64,000 nt of DNA from Veillonella_A intestinalis (GTDB lineage: Bacteria; Bacillota; Negativicutes; Veillonellales; Veillonellaceae), in the NCBI RefSeq assembly GCF_943192895.1, contig NZ_CALPCB010000005.1:62001-126000 (forward strand), written 5' to 3'. Positions within the stretch are counted from its first letter, which is position 1, and each line of letters opens with the position of its first letter. The translations under genes were made by a program, and so were the position numbers. The notes under the pieces were generated by a model, which saw nothing but the letters and a program-made list of their open reading frames with translations, made no database searches and had not been told where the DNA came from. Of the stretch, positions 25,262 to 34,702 are shown one piece after another.

Positions 25262-26582
25262 AGGAACCTCTCGCTTCCTCATCATCAAATGTAAACTGAT
25301 CGGCTGTTTCGTCAAAACGAATTTCAATAGAACGCGCATGCCCTTCTAAGCCTTCGGTGCGAGCTAAGGTTGCAATGTGAGGCGCTAATTCTTGTAAACG
25401 GGCTTTGGAGAACTGCATAAAAGAAGTACGTTTCACAAAGTCATACACACCAAGGGGCGAAGAAAAACGAGCCGTACCACTGGTAGGTAATACATGATTA
25501 GGGCCTCCCATATAATCGCCTACTGGCTCAGCCGTATAAGGGCCTAAGAATACAGAGCCTGCATTTTCAACTAAGCTCATATATTCCACAGCATTCGCCA
25601 ATTGAATTTCTAAATGTTCTGGCGCCACTTCATTCATCAAGGTGAACATATCTTCAATAGAGTCAATAATAGCAATGAAACTCCGCTCTTCAATAGCCGT
25701 TCGAGCAATCGCTTCACGCGGTAATTCCTTGAGTTGCCGTTCCACTTCCTTAGCTACCGCATTGGCTAACAATTCACTATTAGTAATTAAAATAGAACGC
25801 GCTCGTTTATCATGTTCTACCTGCGATAATAAATCGGCCGCAATGTGAATAGGATTCGCCGTTTCATCAGCTAAAATACCGATTTCAGATGGGCCCGCAA
25901 TCATATCAATGGATACTTGCCCAAATACTTGGCGTTTAGCGGTGGCCACATAAATATTACCAGGCCCTACAATTTTATCCACTTTTGGCACCGATTCCGT
26001 ACCATAGGCTAAGGCAGCTACTGCTTGGGCCCCGCCCACTTGATACACCGCATCAACACCAGCCAATTTGGCGGCCCCCAATACGATAGGAGCAATGCCG
26101 TCTTTCTGCGGTGGCGTCACCATGATAACTTCTTTCACGCCTGCAATTTTTGCCGGCAACGCACACATTAAAATAGTAGATGGGTACGCAGCGGTGCCAC
26201 CAGGCACATAAATGCCAACTCGTTTCAAAGGCGTCACCTTTTGCCCACGCAATACACCAGTTGTGTCTAAATCAATAAAGCTTTGATCAATTTCTCGTTT
26301 GTGAAAGGCTTCAATATTCGCTTTAGCCACTGTGAGGGCTTCTACTAATTCAGCAGGTAAACTATTATACGCCGCTTCAATATCTTCCTGTGGAACACGC
26401 AACACCTCAAGGGTAACACCATCGAATTGTTCGCTGTACTGACGAAGGGCTTCATCGCCACCAGCAATAACCGTTTCAATAATAGTTCGTACCTGCTGTT
26501 CAATCGCCATATCCGTCGTTTGTGCTGTATATTCATTAACTAAGTCAATCATCTTAGCTAAGGGCTCTCTATATATCTTCAT
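25251..26582 (-). CDS. hisD: Histidinol dehydrogenase
   Basis: This zinc- and NAD-dependent enzyme oxidises histidinol to histidine in two steps. The 443-aa protein shows GGTAAYPSTILMCALPAK, VGPGNIYVATAKRQVFG, DMIAGPSEIGILAD, the APEHLEIQ segment with its catalytic glutamate-histidine pair, and GPYTAEPVGDYMGGPNHVLPT. ATG 26582 follows AGAGGAGAG. It is the third gene of the operon. Confidence 0.97.
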   Translation of the reverse strand: MKIYREPLAKMIDLVNEYTAQTTDMAIEQQVRTIIETVIAGGDEALRQYSEQFDGVTLEVLRVPQEDIEAAYNSLPAELVEALTVAKANIEAFHKREIDQSFIDLDTTGVLRGQKVTPLKRVGIYVPGGTAAYPSTILMCALPAKIAGVKEVIMVTPPQKDGIAPIVLGAAKLAGVDAVYQVGGAQAVAALAYGTESVPKVDKIVGPGNIYVATAKRQVFGQVSIDMIAGPSEIGILADETANPIHIAADLLSQVEHDKRARSILITNSELLANAVAKEVERQLKELPREAIARTAIEERSFIAIIDSIEDMFTLMNEVAPEHLEIQLANAVEYMSLVENAGSVFLGPYTAEPVGDYMGGPNHVLPTSGTARFSSPLGVYDFVKRTSFMQFSKARLQELAPHIATLARTEGLEGHARSIEIRFDETADQFTFDDEEARGSYGH

Positions 26583-26616
26583 CGTTCTCTCCTCTTAGTT
26601 TTCTCTATATAGGCTG

Positions 26617-27234
26617 TCAGACTTGAGCAGCCTTTAACTGATCCACAAATTTAAAAATCTCACTACGCTTTTGTTTCAAAGCCAATGGATTTGCCACCAA
26701 ACGCGTAGAAATAGGCATCAGCCAATCAAAAATTTGCAAGTTATTTTCTCGCAAGGTCGTACCCGTTTCGGTAATATCTACAATAGCATCGGCTAAGCCA
26801 ATTAAAGGGGCCAGTTCTACAGAGCCTTCAATTTTAATAATTTCTACGTCCTTACCACGACTGGCAAAATAGGCCTTAGTAATGTTAGGATATTTAGTCC
26901 CAATTGTATGTCGCCGTGGCTCATTCATGTCATAGCCTGCTAAAGAGGCTAAAATAAATTGGCAGCGTCCTGTCTGAAGGTCTAATAATTCATAGCTCGT
27001 ATTTTGCTGTTCCTCTAAAATATCACTACCTACAATGCCGATGTCTACGACACCATTATTGAGGTAAGTCAAAACGTCGCCACCTTTAACTAAAATCACT
27101 TCTAAACTATCCCCTAGCTGAATTACGAGTTTACGTTTCTTATTGCGTAAAGGTTCACAATCAATGTCACAAGCCTCCAGAAGGGGAATGACCTGCTCCT
27201 CCACACGGCCTTTTGTTAGGGCTATACTAAGCAT
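26617..27234 (-). CDS. hisG: ATP phosphoribosyltransferase, short catalytic form
   Basis: It starts histidine synthesis by joining ATP and PRPP. The 205-aa product is the short HisG that lacks the regulatory C-terminal domain and needs HisZ. Motifs are LSIALTKGRVEEQ, VDIGIVGSDILEE, and the PRPP loop ADAIVDITETGTTLREN. ATG 27234 is nine bases after AAGGAG and is preferred to the GTG at 27240. It overlaps the hisZ end by eight bases. Confidence 0.96.
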   Translation of the reverse strand: MLSIALTKGRVEEQVIPLLEACDIDCEPLRNKKRKLVIQLGDSLEVILVKGGDVLTYLNNGVVDIGIVGSDILEEQQNTSYELLDLQTGRCQFILASLAGYDMNEPRRHTIGTKYPNITKAYFASRGKDVEIIKIEGSVELAPLIGLADAIVDITETGTTLRENNLQIFDWLMPISTRLVANPLALKQKRSEIFKFVDQLKAAQV

Positions 27235-28384
27235 CTTCACTCACTCCTTCTTCAGTGACTACATATAATACAGCATTTTCACGCTCCGCCTGACGTCGTG
27301 CGTCCTCCAAACTATCAGCTAGCACTAAGCTATACGCCGGATGATTCACTAAATACGCAGCTGCTTTAGGCCAGGCAGTTGGCTCATAATAAACTAGCAC
27401 TGGTTTAGCTTTCGGCACTTCCATTTCAGCTACTTGAGCTAGCACATCTAAATCAAAAGCCATGCCTACAGCACAAGTAGGTTCTTTTTGAAAATTAGCT
27501 AACAAACGATCATATCGGCCACCACTGACAATATAGCTAGCCACTTCATCAACATAACCTCTAAAGGTCAAGCCCGTATAATACGGCTGCGGTGGTCGAC
27601 TACTTAAATCAAGGCGAACCTGCTGATTTGACATATGTTGTACCGTTTTCGCTAAATCCATCAATTGATTGACAATTCGTTGGGCTGTCATGGGTAAAAT
27701 CACTTGATTTAACTCTTGCTGTACTTCTTCTACAGAGCCAAATAAACGAGGCCAAACCACTAAAAGCGGATATAAAGCATTTTCAGCATAACTTTCAATA
27801 ATCGTTTCATACCGTGGCAAATTCTTATTGAATAAAGCATCAAACAAGGTCTCTTCCTCATCAGCCGTTAAGCCTAAGGCTTCCACAATCGCAGGAGCAA
27901 AACGAGCATCACTTAATTCTAAATACAGGCGATTATTTAATAACAATCGATTTACTTGATTGATAACTAGCAAACATTCCAGTTCAGCTCGATTCGACTC
28001 ATAACCAACTAATTCAATGCCCGCCTGTGTCACTTGATTTGCCCAGCCACGGTGAGCCTGATTCATAGCCAACACGTCACCAATATAGTAAAATTTAGTG
28101 GGCAAGCTTACTTGTATGTTGGATAAAAACCGCGCAATTGGTAAGGTTAAGTCTGGTCTCACAACTAAACGCTCTTGCGAACTATCAACCAATTCATAGA
28201 GCTTTTGTTGAATGGCTAAATCATAATCATCAAAGACATTTTTATATTCAATTAAAGGTGTTATAATTTTTGTATATCCTCGTTTGTAAAAGCATTTCGA
28301 TAATAAATTGCTAAGGAGCGCCTTCTTCTGCGCTTCCTCACCAAACTCATCACGAAAGCCTTGAGGCAAGCGTTTTTGTTTCAT
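27227..28384 (-). CDS. hisZ: ATP phosphoribosyltransferase regulatory subunit
   Basis: The 385-aa protein is a histidyl-tRNA synthetase paralogue that binds HisG and confers histidine feedback. Class II synthetase-like features are present: LPQGFRDEFGEEA, RPDLTLPIARFLS, a GWANQVTQAGIELVG motif 2 region, and SGGRYDRLLANF. It lacks the anticodon-binding domain of a true HisRS, and it sits directly before the short hisG, which requires it. It is the first gene of the operon, about 125 bases downstream of the predicted start of transcription. Confidence 0.93.
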   Translation of the reverse strand: MKQKRLPQGFRDEFGEEAQKKALLSNLLSKCFYKRGYTKIITPLIEYKNVFDDYDLAIQQKLYELVDSSQERLVVRPDLTLPIARFLSNIQVSLPTKFYYIGDVLAMNQAHRGWANQVTQAGIELVGYESNRAELECLLVINQVNRLLLNNRLYLELSDARFAPAIVEALGLTADEEETLFDALFNKNLPRYETIIESYAENALYPLLVVWPRLFGSVEEVQQELNQVILPMTAQRIVNQLMDLAKTVQHMSNQQVRLDLSSRPPQPYYTGLTFRGYVDEVASYIVSGGRYDRLLANFQKEPTCAVGMAFDLDVLAQVAEMEVPKAKPVLVYYEPTAWPKAAAYLVNHPAYSLVLADSLEDARRQAERENAVLYVVTEEGVSEDA

Positions 28385-28517
28385 ATCCCAAACCCTCTCT
28401 TTACTCGTACTGCCTATCTATATACATCATCAAATAGAAATGATAATGTGACTACTACTTAAATTTTAATCTTGCATTTAACTCTTTATCACTTCATCTA
28501 ACTAAAGTGTTAAAGAT

Positions 28518-28546
28518 ATAATACACTGTAAGACACACTTCGTCAA
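28518..28546 (-). promoter_or_regulatory. Promoter of the histidine operon
   Basis: On the minus strand TTGACG (28546-28541) and TATTAT (28523-28518) are 17 bases apart. The start near 28511 gives a leader of about 127 bases. I found no His T-box and no histidine-rich leader peptide in it. Confidence 0.75.
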
Positions 28547-28559
28547 TATAATATTACGC

Positions 28560-28735
28560 ATAGATTTTATGCCTTCCAGTCATATAAAGGTATAAGACCT
28601 ATGTTCTTATACCTTTATATTATTATATCTTTATGCCTTTATACTCTTTATCCTTATACTCTTATATTCTTACATCTTTATATTCTTATAGTCATATCCC
28701 CTAACATCTCCTATCTCTATAAACGAAAACATAGG
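28560..28735. other. Degenerate AT-rich repeats upstream of the his promoter
   Basis: Runs of CTTATAC/CTTTATA-like units repeat irregularly. No gene is seen. Confidence 0.4.
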
Positions 28736-28765
28736 TGAGTAAGCCAGAACCTCCTAAAGCCATAT

Positions 28766-28853
28766 ATACAAAAACATCCTTTACTATATGTCGTCACGTA
28801 TTCAACGTGAACTTCATGACAATAGTTAAAGGATGTTTTTATTTTTCTGAATC
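28766..28853. terminator. Long-stem bidirectional terminator between hisJ-like gene and hisZ
   Basis: AAAACATCCTTTACTAT (about 28771-28787) pairs with ATAGTTAAAGGATGTTTT (about 28832-28849), with an inner TCACGT/ACGTGA helix. T-runs flank it on both strands. It isolates the his operon from the upstream phosphatase gene. Confidence 0.7.
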
Positions 28854-28906
28854 GCTATCTATTAATTATATTTCAATTTATATCAGGTAACCGGCGCTAT
28901 ATAACT

Positions 28907-29764
28907 CTAAGCCCAAGCCGTTTCAAAAGCACTCACCCCATGGGAGTCAGATCCCACCATATACGGCACGCCCAACGCATAGGCCATCCCTTGGATAAAG
29001 GAACTAGGATACATTTCACGACAATTTGTCTTGAATAAGCCAGCAATATTATAATCAAGGGTACGATTCTGGAAGCGTAACGTTTCAAGAATCTGCCGAA
29101 TCACTTGCTGCGTAACACTATCATAAGTGTTTTTAAAATTAAAATGGTGCTGATACTTTTTAATCAAATCTAAATGACCAATACGCACTGGTGTGTGAGG
29201 CCCAAAGTCAGTCTGCACGCCCTCTAAAACCAGTTGGAAATACCGACGATACAGCACATCTTGCTTAGTAAGCCACGGTCCAAAGCCCTTCGCAAACTCC
29301 GCTTCACTGTAATCTACACACCAAAAGCCATCGTCCACACCGGGCATAAAATGAACAGACAACAAATTATCCCCCGTATAGGGCCCTACCAAATCTAAAA
29401 ATTCGCGAGTCGCTTCCTCAAAGCCAGGCAAATAATCCACTTCAAAGCCGATAGATAGATTAATATATTGACCATACTCTCTTTGTAATTCAGTACCTAA
29501 GGCTAAATAGGGTTCTACTTGATCCATACGAATTGACGCCGTATCATAGGCTTCTTTATCCCCTTTATACCGCCGAGTAAAACCATTAGGTAGGGGGGCG
29601 TGTTCTGTTAAACACAATTTATAAAACCCCAGTTCAATAGCCTTTTCAATTAAAAGAGCAACCTTTTCACCACTCCCATGGGGGCATAATTCAGTGTGTA
29701 AATGACCATCAACCAATTGCCCCTCATATTGATTGTGACCTACGATGGAATATTGTTTACTCAT
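28907..29764 (-). CDS. hisJ: PHP-family histidinol-phosphatase
   Basis: It probably removes phosphate from histidinol phosphate, the step missing from the neighbouring operon, whose HisB has no phosphatase domain. The 285-aa protein has the PHP metal motifs: VDGHLHTELCPHGSG, LTEHAPLP, SVHFMPG, RIGHLDLI and GSDSHG. These match the Bacillus HisJ type. It lies on the same strand as hisZ but is cut off from it by a strong terminator, so it is likely expressed separately. Another PHP phosphoesterase role cannot be excluded. Confidence 0.88.
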   Translation of the reverse strand: MSKQYSIVGHNQYEGQLVDGHLHTELCPHGSGEKVALLIEKAIELGFYKLCLTEHAPLPNGFTRRYKGDKEAYDTASIRMDQVEPYLALGTELQREYGQYINLSIGFEVDYLPGFEEATREFLDLVGPYTGDNLLSVHFMPGVDDGFWCVDYSEAEFAKGFGPWLTKQDVLYRRYFQLVLEGVQTDFGPHTPVRIGHLDLIKKYQHHFNFKNTYDSVTQQVIRQILETLRFQNRTLDYNIAGLFKTNCREMYPSSFIQGMAYALGVPYMVGSDSHGVSAFETAWA

Positions 29765-29861
29765 AAATGGCTCCTACTTGCTAACAACAAGGCCTAACGT
29801 CTTGTACTTATGAGAGGCCCACTTAGATAATACATACTTACCTATAGTGTACAACAATATC

Positions 29862-30542
29862 TTAGAAAGCGCCACGCACATACATAATAATAGCTACTGT
29901 TAAAATAGCTAACACAGATACAACTACATAATCAAGCCCGCGCATCCCTACTGTAGCAACAAAGCTGTGATTTTTATTACCAAAACCACGTAACTCTAGG
30001 GAAAGTGCCATCGTTTCAGAACGGCCTAAAGATTTCAATAATAATGGCTGAATAACCGAACCGTAGGAAGCAAATCGTTTGAAAATGTTCCCGTCTAACG
30101 CTAAACCACGACAAGCCTGTGCTTCTTGTACGGCTTTACTTTCTGCAATAAAATCTGGCACAAAGCGAAGTGCCGCAGTAAACATAAACGCATATTCATA
30201 AGGAATTTTACATTGTGTCACCAAAGCTGCCGTTAAATCCTGCAACTTAGTTGTAGCCAAGAGCATAATAAATACCATCGTCATACAAAGCATGCGCAAC
30301 CCTGTCACATAAGCAGATTCTAAGGTGCCACCGCCAAGATATTGTACAACTGCTAAGAATACGGCAAAGGCCGCTAAGACTAAAACAGCTTTAAACTGTT
30401 TGCCCAAAAGGCCCGTTACTAATAAAATAATAAGCTCTAAGGCTAGTAATAACGTTAATTCGTAAGGAGTTTGGAATAGAACAGCCCATACGGAAAACGC
30501 AATAGTCATCAATATTTTGGTAAAAGGTACTAATCGTTGCAT
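29862..30542 (-). CDS. ecfT: ECF transporter transmembrane subunit (EcfT)
   Basis: The 226-aa membrane protein belongs to the CbiQ/EcfT family, with about five hydrophobic segments. The cytoplasmic coupling helices contain ACRGLALDG and the ALSLELRGFG motif, the two Arg-containing signatures that contact the ATPases. It is the third gene of a complete ECF unit, ten bases after the EcfA gene. Because the unit is controlled by a Trp T-box, this EcfT probably serves a dedicated tryptophan importer. Confidence 0.92.
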   Translation of the reverse strand: MQRLVPFTKILMTIAFSVWAVLFQTPYELTLLLALELIILLVTGLLGKQFKAVLVLAAFAVFLAVVQYLGGGTLESAYVTGLRMLCMTMVFIMLLATTKLQDLTAALVTQCKIPYEYAFMFTAALRFVPDFIAESKAVQEAQACRGLALDGNIFKRFASYGSVIQPLLLKSLGRSETMALSLELRGFGNKNHSFVATVGMRGLDYVVVSVLAILTVAIIMYVRGAF

Positions 30543-30552
30543 GGGTTTCCTC

Positions 30553-31362
30553 CTAACTGCGACCCTTACGAGCTAGCATTTTTGTTTCAAAATCTTTCAT
30601 AGACTTACAATAACCAAGGCCTGGTACCGCTTCGGCTAATTCCACACAAGGTGGTTTCGTAAGACCTAAATCAAATAAATCTTCACGAGCAGTAAATAAT
30701 TCTTCTGGTGTACCATCAAACGCTTTGGTTCCATAACCAATAATGATAGCCCGTGTACAATGGGCCGCCATAATCTCCATATCATGCGTTACCAACAAAA
30801 TGGTAAGCCCTGTAGAGCGTAAGGTTTCTAATAACTCTAATAATTCCCGTGTTTCTTTGCCATCTTGGCCACTCGTTGGCTCATCTAAAATTAAAATTTT
30901 AGACTTCATAGCTAAAGCCGATGCAATCGCTACTCGCTGTTTTTCCCCACGGCGAAGCGTTGGCGGATAAGCATCACGCAAATGGCTAATCCCTGTGGCT
31001 GCCAATGCCTTCGACGTAATATCAGCTACTTCTGCTTTCGTATAACCTAATTGTTCAGGGCCAAAGCCTACTTCTTCAGCTACGGTAGGACGAAACATCT
31101 GACGGTCTGGTTGTTGAAACACATACCCGATAAAACGACCACGATCAGCAGGGGATAAATTAGTAATATCTTCCCCATCATAGTACATCTTGCCACTTCG
31201 TGGCTTTTCAAGACCCATCAGCAAACGAGTAACTGTTGTTTTACCACAGCCATTACGACCGCCAACGGCAATAAATTCACCTTCACCGATAGTAAAATCT
31301 ACATTATCTATAATATCTTGCCCTAGGACATAGCCAAAGCGCAAGCCTTTAACTTCTAGCAT
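30553..31362 (-). CDS. ecfA: ECF transporter ATPase (EcfA)
   Basis: The 269-aa ABC ATPase has Walker A GGRNGCGKTT, Q-loop FQQPDRQMF, a modified signature in LRRGEKQRVAIA, Walker B ILILDEPTSG and the H-loop histidine in LLVTHDME. The signature reads RRGEK where LSGGQ-like sequences are usual, so this half-site may be less active. It pairs with the ATPase domain in the C-terminal half of the upstream fused gene. The start is ten bases after that gene ends. Confidence 0.92.
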   Translation of the reverse strand: MLEVKGLRFGYVLGQDIIDNVDFTIGEGEFIAVGGRNGCGKTTVTRLLMGLEKPRSGKMYYDGEDITNLSPADRGRFIGYVFQQPDRQMFRPTVAEEVGFGPEQLGYTKAEVADITSKALAATGISHLRDAYPPTLRRGEKQRVAIASALAMKSKILILDEPTSGQDGKETRELLELLETLRSTGLTILLVTHDMEIMAAHCTRAIIIGYGTKAFDGTPEELFTAREDLFDLGLTKPPCVELAEAVPGLGYCKSMKDFETKMLARKGRS

Positions 31363-31372
31363 AGTAACCTCC

Positions 31373-32836
31373 TTATGATACGCGTAAACCAGATTTAGCA
31401 GCGGTTACACTGAGCCATGGCTGTTCAAATTCATAACCGGCTTCTTCTAAGCGCATATAGGTTGTAAAGATAGATGGTAAGGCATCTACATAAATAGTAT
31501 GGTTATACATATAACGCAATGTGTTTTCAGGCACATCATCACAGCGAAGTTCCCCGTCCACCATAAGGGCCATACGATTGGCATATGGTAATACAGCATG
31601 TAAATCATGATCAATAACCACAACGGTAATGCCATATTCTTTATTCAAAGAACCTACTAAACGATATAATTCATCGGTACCTTCTGGGTCAAGTGAGCTG
31701 GTTGGCTCATCCAACACTAAAATAGAAGGATTCGTAGCTAACACCGAGGCAATCGCCAAGCGTTGACGTTGGCCACCAGAAAGGCTTGTAATCTTACGCT
31801 GTTCCATGCCTTCAAGGCCGACTTGTTTAAACACGATAGCACTGCGTTCTTTAATCTGCTCTGGCGTATACCCACGATTTTCCATAGCAAACGCTACTTC
31901 TTCCGCTACGGTCATCGTCACAAGCTGCGTATCGTAATCGGCTAACACAACACCGATTTCAGTAGCCAATTCGGAAATTTCCGCTTGCGTTGTCGCCTTG
32001 CCATTAACATATACCATGCCTTCCATGCGACCACCATAGAATTTAGGCACGGCCCCAATCATAGCCATACACAAAGTGGATTTACCACAGCCTGCAGGTC
32101 CCGTAATTACTAGAAAATCGCCATCATTAACAACTAAGTTAATATCTTTAATAGCGGGCTTCGTTTGTTTACCATAGTAATAGGAAAAATGTTCAATTGA
32201 AATTTTAGCATCAGTGGTTGGTACTAATTCATACTGACTATGATCACTAGAAATGACTTCATCTGCATTTGGTAAATAGCCACGACGAGCAAACAAACGT
32301 TGGGCTGGCACATAGAGTAATGGCGTTACTACTGCATTACAAAGCGCTACAATTAAAACTAAAGGCCACATCCCTTTAAGATATACATCAAGCGGTAAAG
32401 CTAGTACATAAAATAAAATGGTTACGAAAATACCTCCTGACACTAAAGTGCTACAAAACCCAGATACAACAGGAGGAATCATATTCCCACCAATTTTTAC
32501 TTTGCTAAACATATGCACAATGAAAGCACAAGTTAAAGCACCAGCTGGTTCACTTAATAAGTTAGCATAAGGAAAAGCCGATTTAGAGGTCATCAAATTG
32601 ATGAGCGCTGCTACTAAGCCAATCCCCAAAGACTGACGAAAATTAGGTCGTGTCAAATGAATAGCTACACAATAAGTAGCAATCATCCAGTTTGGTGTAA
32701 TCCCTGCTACACTAGGGCTAACTAAGTGCAAAATCGTACCCAAGGCCAACATTAACGTGCTCACTGTAACCCAGCGAAATTGACCGCCTTGCACATGTGT
32801 ATATACTAATTTTGAAACATCTTGAATTCGCTCCAT
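31373..32836 (-). CDS. Fused ECF substrate-binding (S-like) membrane protein and ATPase, probably for tryptophan
   Basis: One 487-aa frame has two parts. Residues 1 to about 190 are hydrophobic with roughly six membrane segments (for example LMLALGTILHLVSP, LIVALCNAVVTPLLYV), like the S components that capture the substrate. Residues about 210-450 are an ABC ATPase: Walker A TGPAGCGKST, LSGGQRQRLAIA signature, ILVLDEPTSS, and IDHDLH. With ecfA and ecfT it forms a whole ECF importer. The Trp T-box directly upstream points to tryptophan as substrate, resembling the proposed TrpP role. The substrate is inferred; the fusion is directly visible. Confidence 0.88.
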   Translation of the reverse strand: MERIQDVSKLVYTHVQGGQFRWVTVSTLMLALGTILHLVSPSVAGITPNWMIATYCVAIHLTRPNFRQSLGIGLVAALINLMTSKSAFPYANLLSEPAGALTCAFIVHMFSKVKIGGNMIPPVVSGFCSTLVSGGIFVTILFYVLALPLDVYLKGMWPLVLIVALCNAVVTPLLYVPAQRLFARRGYLPNADEVISSDHSQYELVPTTDAKISIEHFSYYYGKQTKPAIKDINLVVNDGDFLVITGPAGCGKSTLCMAMIGAVPKFYGGRMEGMVYVNGKATTQAEISELATEIGVVLADYDTQLVTMTVAEEVAFAMENRGYTPEQIKERSAIVFKQVGLEGMEQRKITSLSGGQRQRLAIASVLATNPSILVLDEPTSSLDPEGTDELYRLVGSLNKEYGITVVVIDHDLHAVLPYANRMALMVDGELRCDDVPENTLRYMYNHTIYVDALPSIFTTYMRLEEAGYEFEQPWLSVTAAKSGLRVS

Positions 32837-32862
32837 ACTTCTTTCCTCCTAAAAATGGGTAT

Positions 32863-33144
32863 AAAAAAAACCTTTCAATCCCAGAAAATCTAGGGACGAA
32901 GGTTATCCGCGGTGCCACCCCAATTGGTCATAAAGACCCGGCTCACTACGTACGGCCTACCCATAGGCGATACGCGCTCCTTTGTTAACGGTCGGAGATG
33001 ACCGGTGGCGCCTACCAAAGTTCGGGCCACGTCTCCCAGGTCCATTCATTATAAACTCTTGCATCAGGCTCCCACCATTCCCGACTCGCTGTAGCCGAAC
33101 TCTTATAATTACTCTTCCTGTTCGTCGACGATATCTTTATGTTT
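32863..33144 (-). promoter_or_regulatory. T-box leader with Trp specifier, controlling the ECF transporter
   Basis: On the minus strand Stem I has AGTA then ATTATAA pairing with TTATAAT, followed by GAA-TGG-A, so the specifier is TGG (33044-33042). The core TGGGGTGGCACCGCGG lies at about 32907-32922. The terminator is AACCTT...AAGGTT with eight Ts. The variable TGGN base is C, which pairs with G73. Bacterial tRNA-Trp has G73, while tRNA-Gly (the alternative GGA reading) has U73, so Trp is preferred. Confidence 0.93.
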
Positions 33145-33150
33145 TTTTCA

Positions 33151-33179
33151 ATTATACACAGGTAGGGAAAAGAAGTCAA
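33151..33179 (-). promoter_or_regulatory. Promoter of the Trp T-box transcript
   Basis: On the minus strand TTGACT (33179-33174) and a perfect TATAAT (33156-33151) are 17 bases apart. Confidence 0.85.
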
Positions 33180-33447
33180 TATAAAGTTTAAAAGTTTATA
33201 AAACCTTACATAACTCCCTATATCTCAAAGGCTAGACTCATTAAATCTATCTCAAACATTAAAACCGATAGTAACTAGATTACAGAATGGACCTTTCTTG
33301 CCGCAAACCAATCTTACCATTAACCGTTCTACTTTAGAAAAGTCCTCTATAATCTCTTTATACTTATAATATTTACAATATTTAAATTAATAAAATCTTA
33401 AAACATCAATTCACAAAAATCTATAAATATAAAACTAGTTACATAAC
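33180..33447. other. Gap between the Trp T-box and leuB; no gene
   Basis: AT-rich, no reading frame of interest. No clear terminator for leuB was identified here. Confidence 0.45.
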
Positions 33448-34524
33448 TTATTTAATATATGCTAACACCGCCTCCGTCATGCCTTCGGTATTTACTTTTT
33501 TCATGCCAGCCTTGTAAATATCACCCGTACGATACCCCGCTACAAGTACGTCTTCCACTGCTTTTTCAATCGCAGCAGCCGCCTTAGGAGCGCCTAATGA
33601 ATGGCGACACATCATAGCCGCTGATAAAATCGTTCCTAATGGATTGGCAATGCCCTGACCCGCAATATCTGGCGCTGAGCCATGGATAGGCTCATAAAGT
33701 GCTGTGCCCGTACCAATCGAAGCTGATGGCAATAAACCAAGGGATCCTGAAACAACCGCCCCTTCGTCACTTAGAATATCTCCGAATAGATTAGTCGTCA
33801 CAATCACGTCAAACTGACCAGGATTAACTACTAATTGCATGGCTGTGTTATCTACATACAAATAATCAAAAGCTACTGTTGGATTAGCAGTGGCTTTTTC
33901 TTGTGCCACTTTACGCCATAAACGAGAGGATGCCAATACATTGGCCTTATCTACGCTCGTTACCTTTCCTTTGCGCTGTTTGGCTGTATTAATAGCTACA
34001 TCCATAATTCGTTCAATCTCATAGCGATGATACGTTTCTTTATCCCACGCCACTTCATTGGCCCCTTCACCGCTAGCTTCCGAACGTTCACCGAAATAAA
34101 TGCCTCCAGTCAGTTCACGAACGATAACAAAGTCTACATCCTGCACCAATTCAGGTTTTAGTGGAGAATAGTCCTGCAAGGCTTTGAAAATACGAACAGG
34201 GCGTAAATTACAGAATAAGCCCAACGCTTTACGAAGGCCAAGAATAGCCTTTTCTGGTCGAATGGCTGGATCTACCGCATCCCATTTAGGGCCACCTACA
34301 GCCCCCAATAGCACAGCATCTGCCGCTTTACAAGCCTCAATGGTCGATTGTGGTAGAGGCTCACCATAGGCATCAATCGCTTCTCCACCAGCCTTATGCT
34401 CCGCCCAACGAATTACGATATTATCTTTAGCCACCGCTTTGTCCACAACACGACGAGCGGAATTAACAATTTCACGCCCTATACCATCGCCATTAATGGC
34501 GACTACTCGTTTCTCTATACTCAT
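33448..34524 (-). CDS. leuB: 3-isopropylmalate dehydrogenase
   Basis: It oxidatively decarboxylates 3-isopropylmalate to the leucine precursor 2-oxoisocaproate with NAD+. The 358-aa protein shows VVAINGDGIGREIV, RKALGLFCNLRPV, the LTGGIYFGER loop, VDKANVL with the catalytic lysine, NLFGDILSDE with metal-binding aspartates, and EPIHGSAPDIAGQ. It is the last of the leu genes, about 180 pyrimidine-rich bases after leuD. Confidence 0.96.
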   Translation of the reverse strand: MSIEKRVVAINGDGIGREIVNSARRVVDKAVAKDNIVIRWAEHKAGGEAIDAYGEPLPQSTIEACKAADAVLLGAVGGPKWDAVDPAIRPEKAILGLRKALGLFCNLRPVRIFKALQDYSPLKPELVQDVDFVIVRELTGGIYFGERSEASGEGANEVAWDKETYHRYEIERIMDVAINTAKQRKGKVTSVDKANVLASSRLWRKVAQEKATANPTVAFDYLYVDNTAMQLVVNPGQFDVIVTTNLFGDILSDEGAVVSGSLGLLPSASIGTGTALYEPIHGSAPDIAGQGIANPLGTILSAAMMCRHSLGAPKAAAAIEKAVEDVLVAGYRTGDIYKAGMKKVNTEGMTEAVLAYIK

Positions 34525-34529
34525 ATAAA

Positions 34530-34690
34530 TGCTCTCTTTCTCTCTTCTATTCTCTTTTGTTTATTTTTCTACTTCACTCTATCCTTTTTATAGCTTATTC
34601 TATCTTTTTATATCTTATTCTATTTTTCCTGTTTTATTCTATCTATTACCGTTGTATTTCTCTTTTTTCTATTTCATGCTTTCTTTTAAG
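34530..34690. other. T-rich degenerate repeat spacer between leuD and leuB
   Basis: Units like CTTATTCTATCTTTTTATA recur several times. No gene. Confidence 0.45.
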
Positions 34691-34702
34691 CGGATTCCTT
34701 AC

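Noticed and set aside
27227..28384. Histidyl-tRNA synthetase
   Set aside because: It lacks the anticodon-binding domain and precedes the short HisG, so HisZ is the better call.
33042..33047. Gly (GGA) specifier for the ECF T-box
   Set aside because: The register would fit one spacing, but the next base is not a purine and TGGC pairs with G73, which tRNA-Gly lacks. TGG (Trp) fits both.
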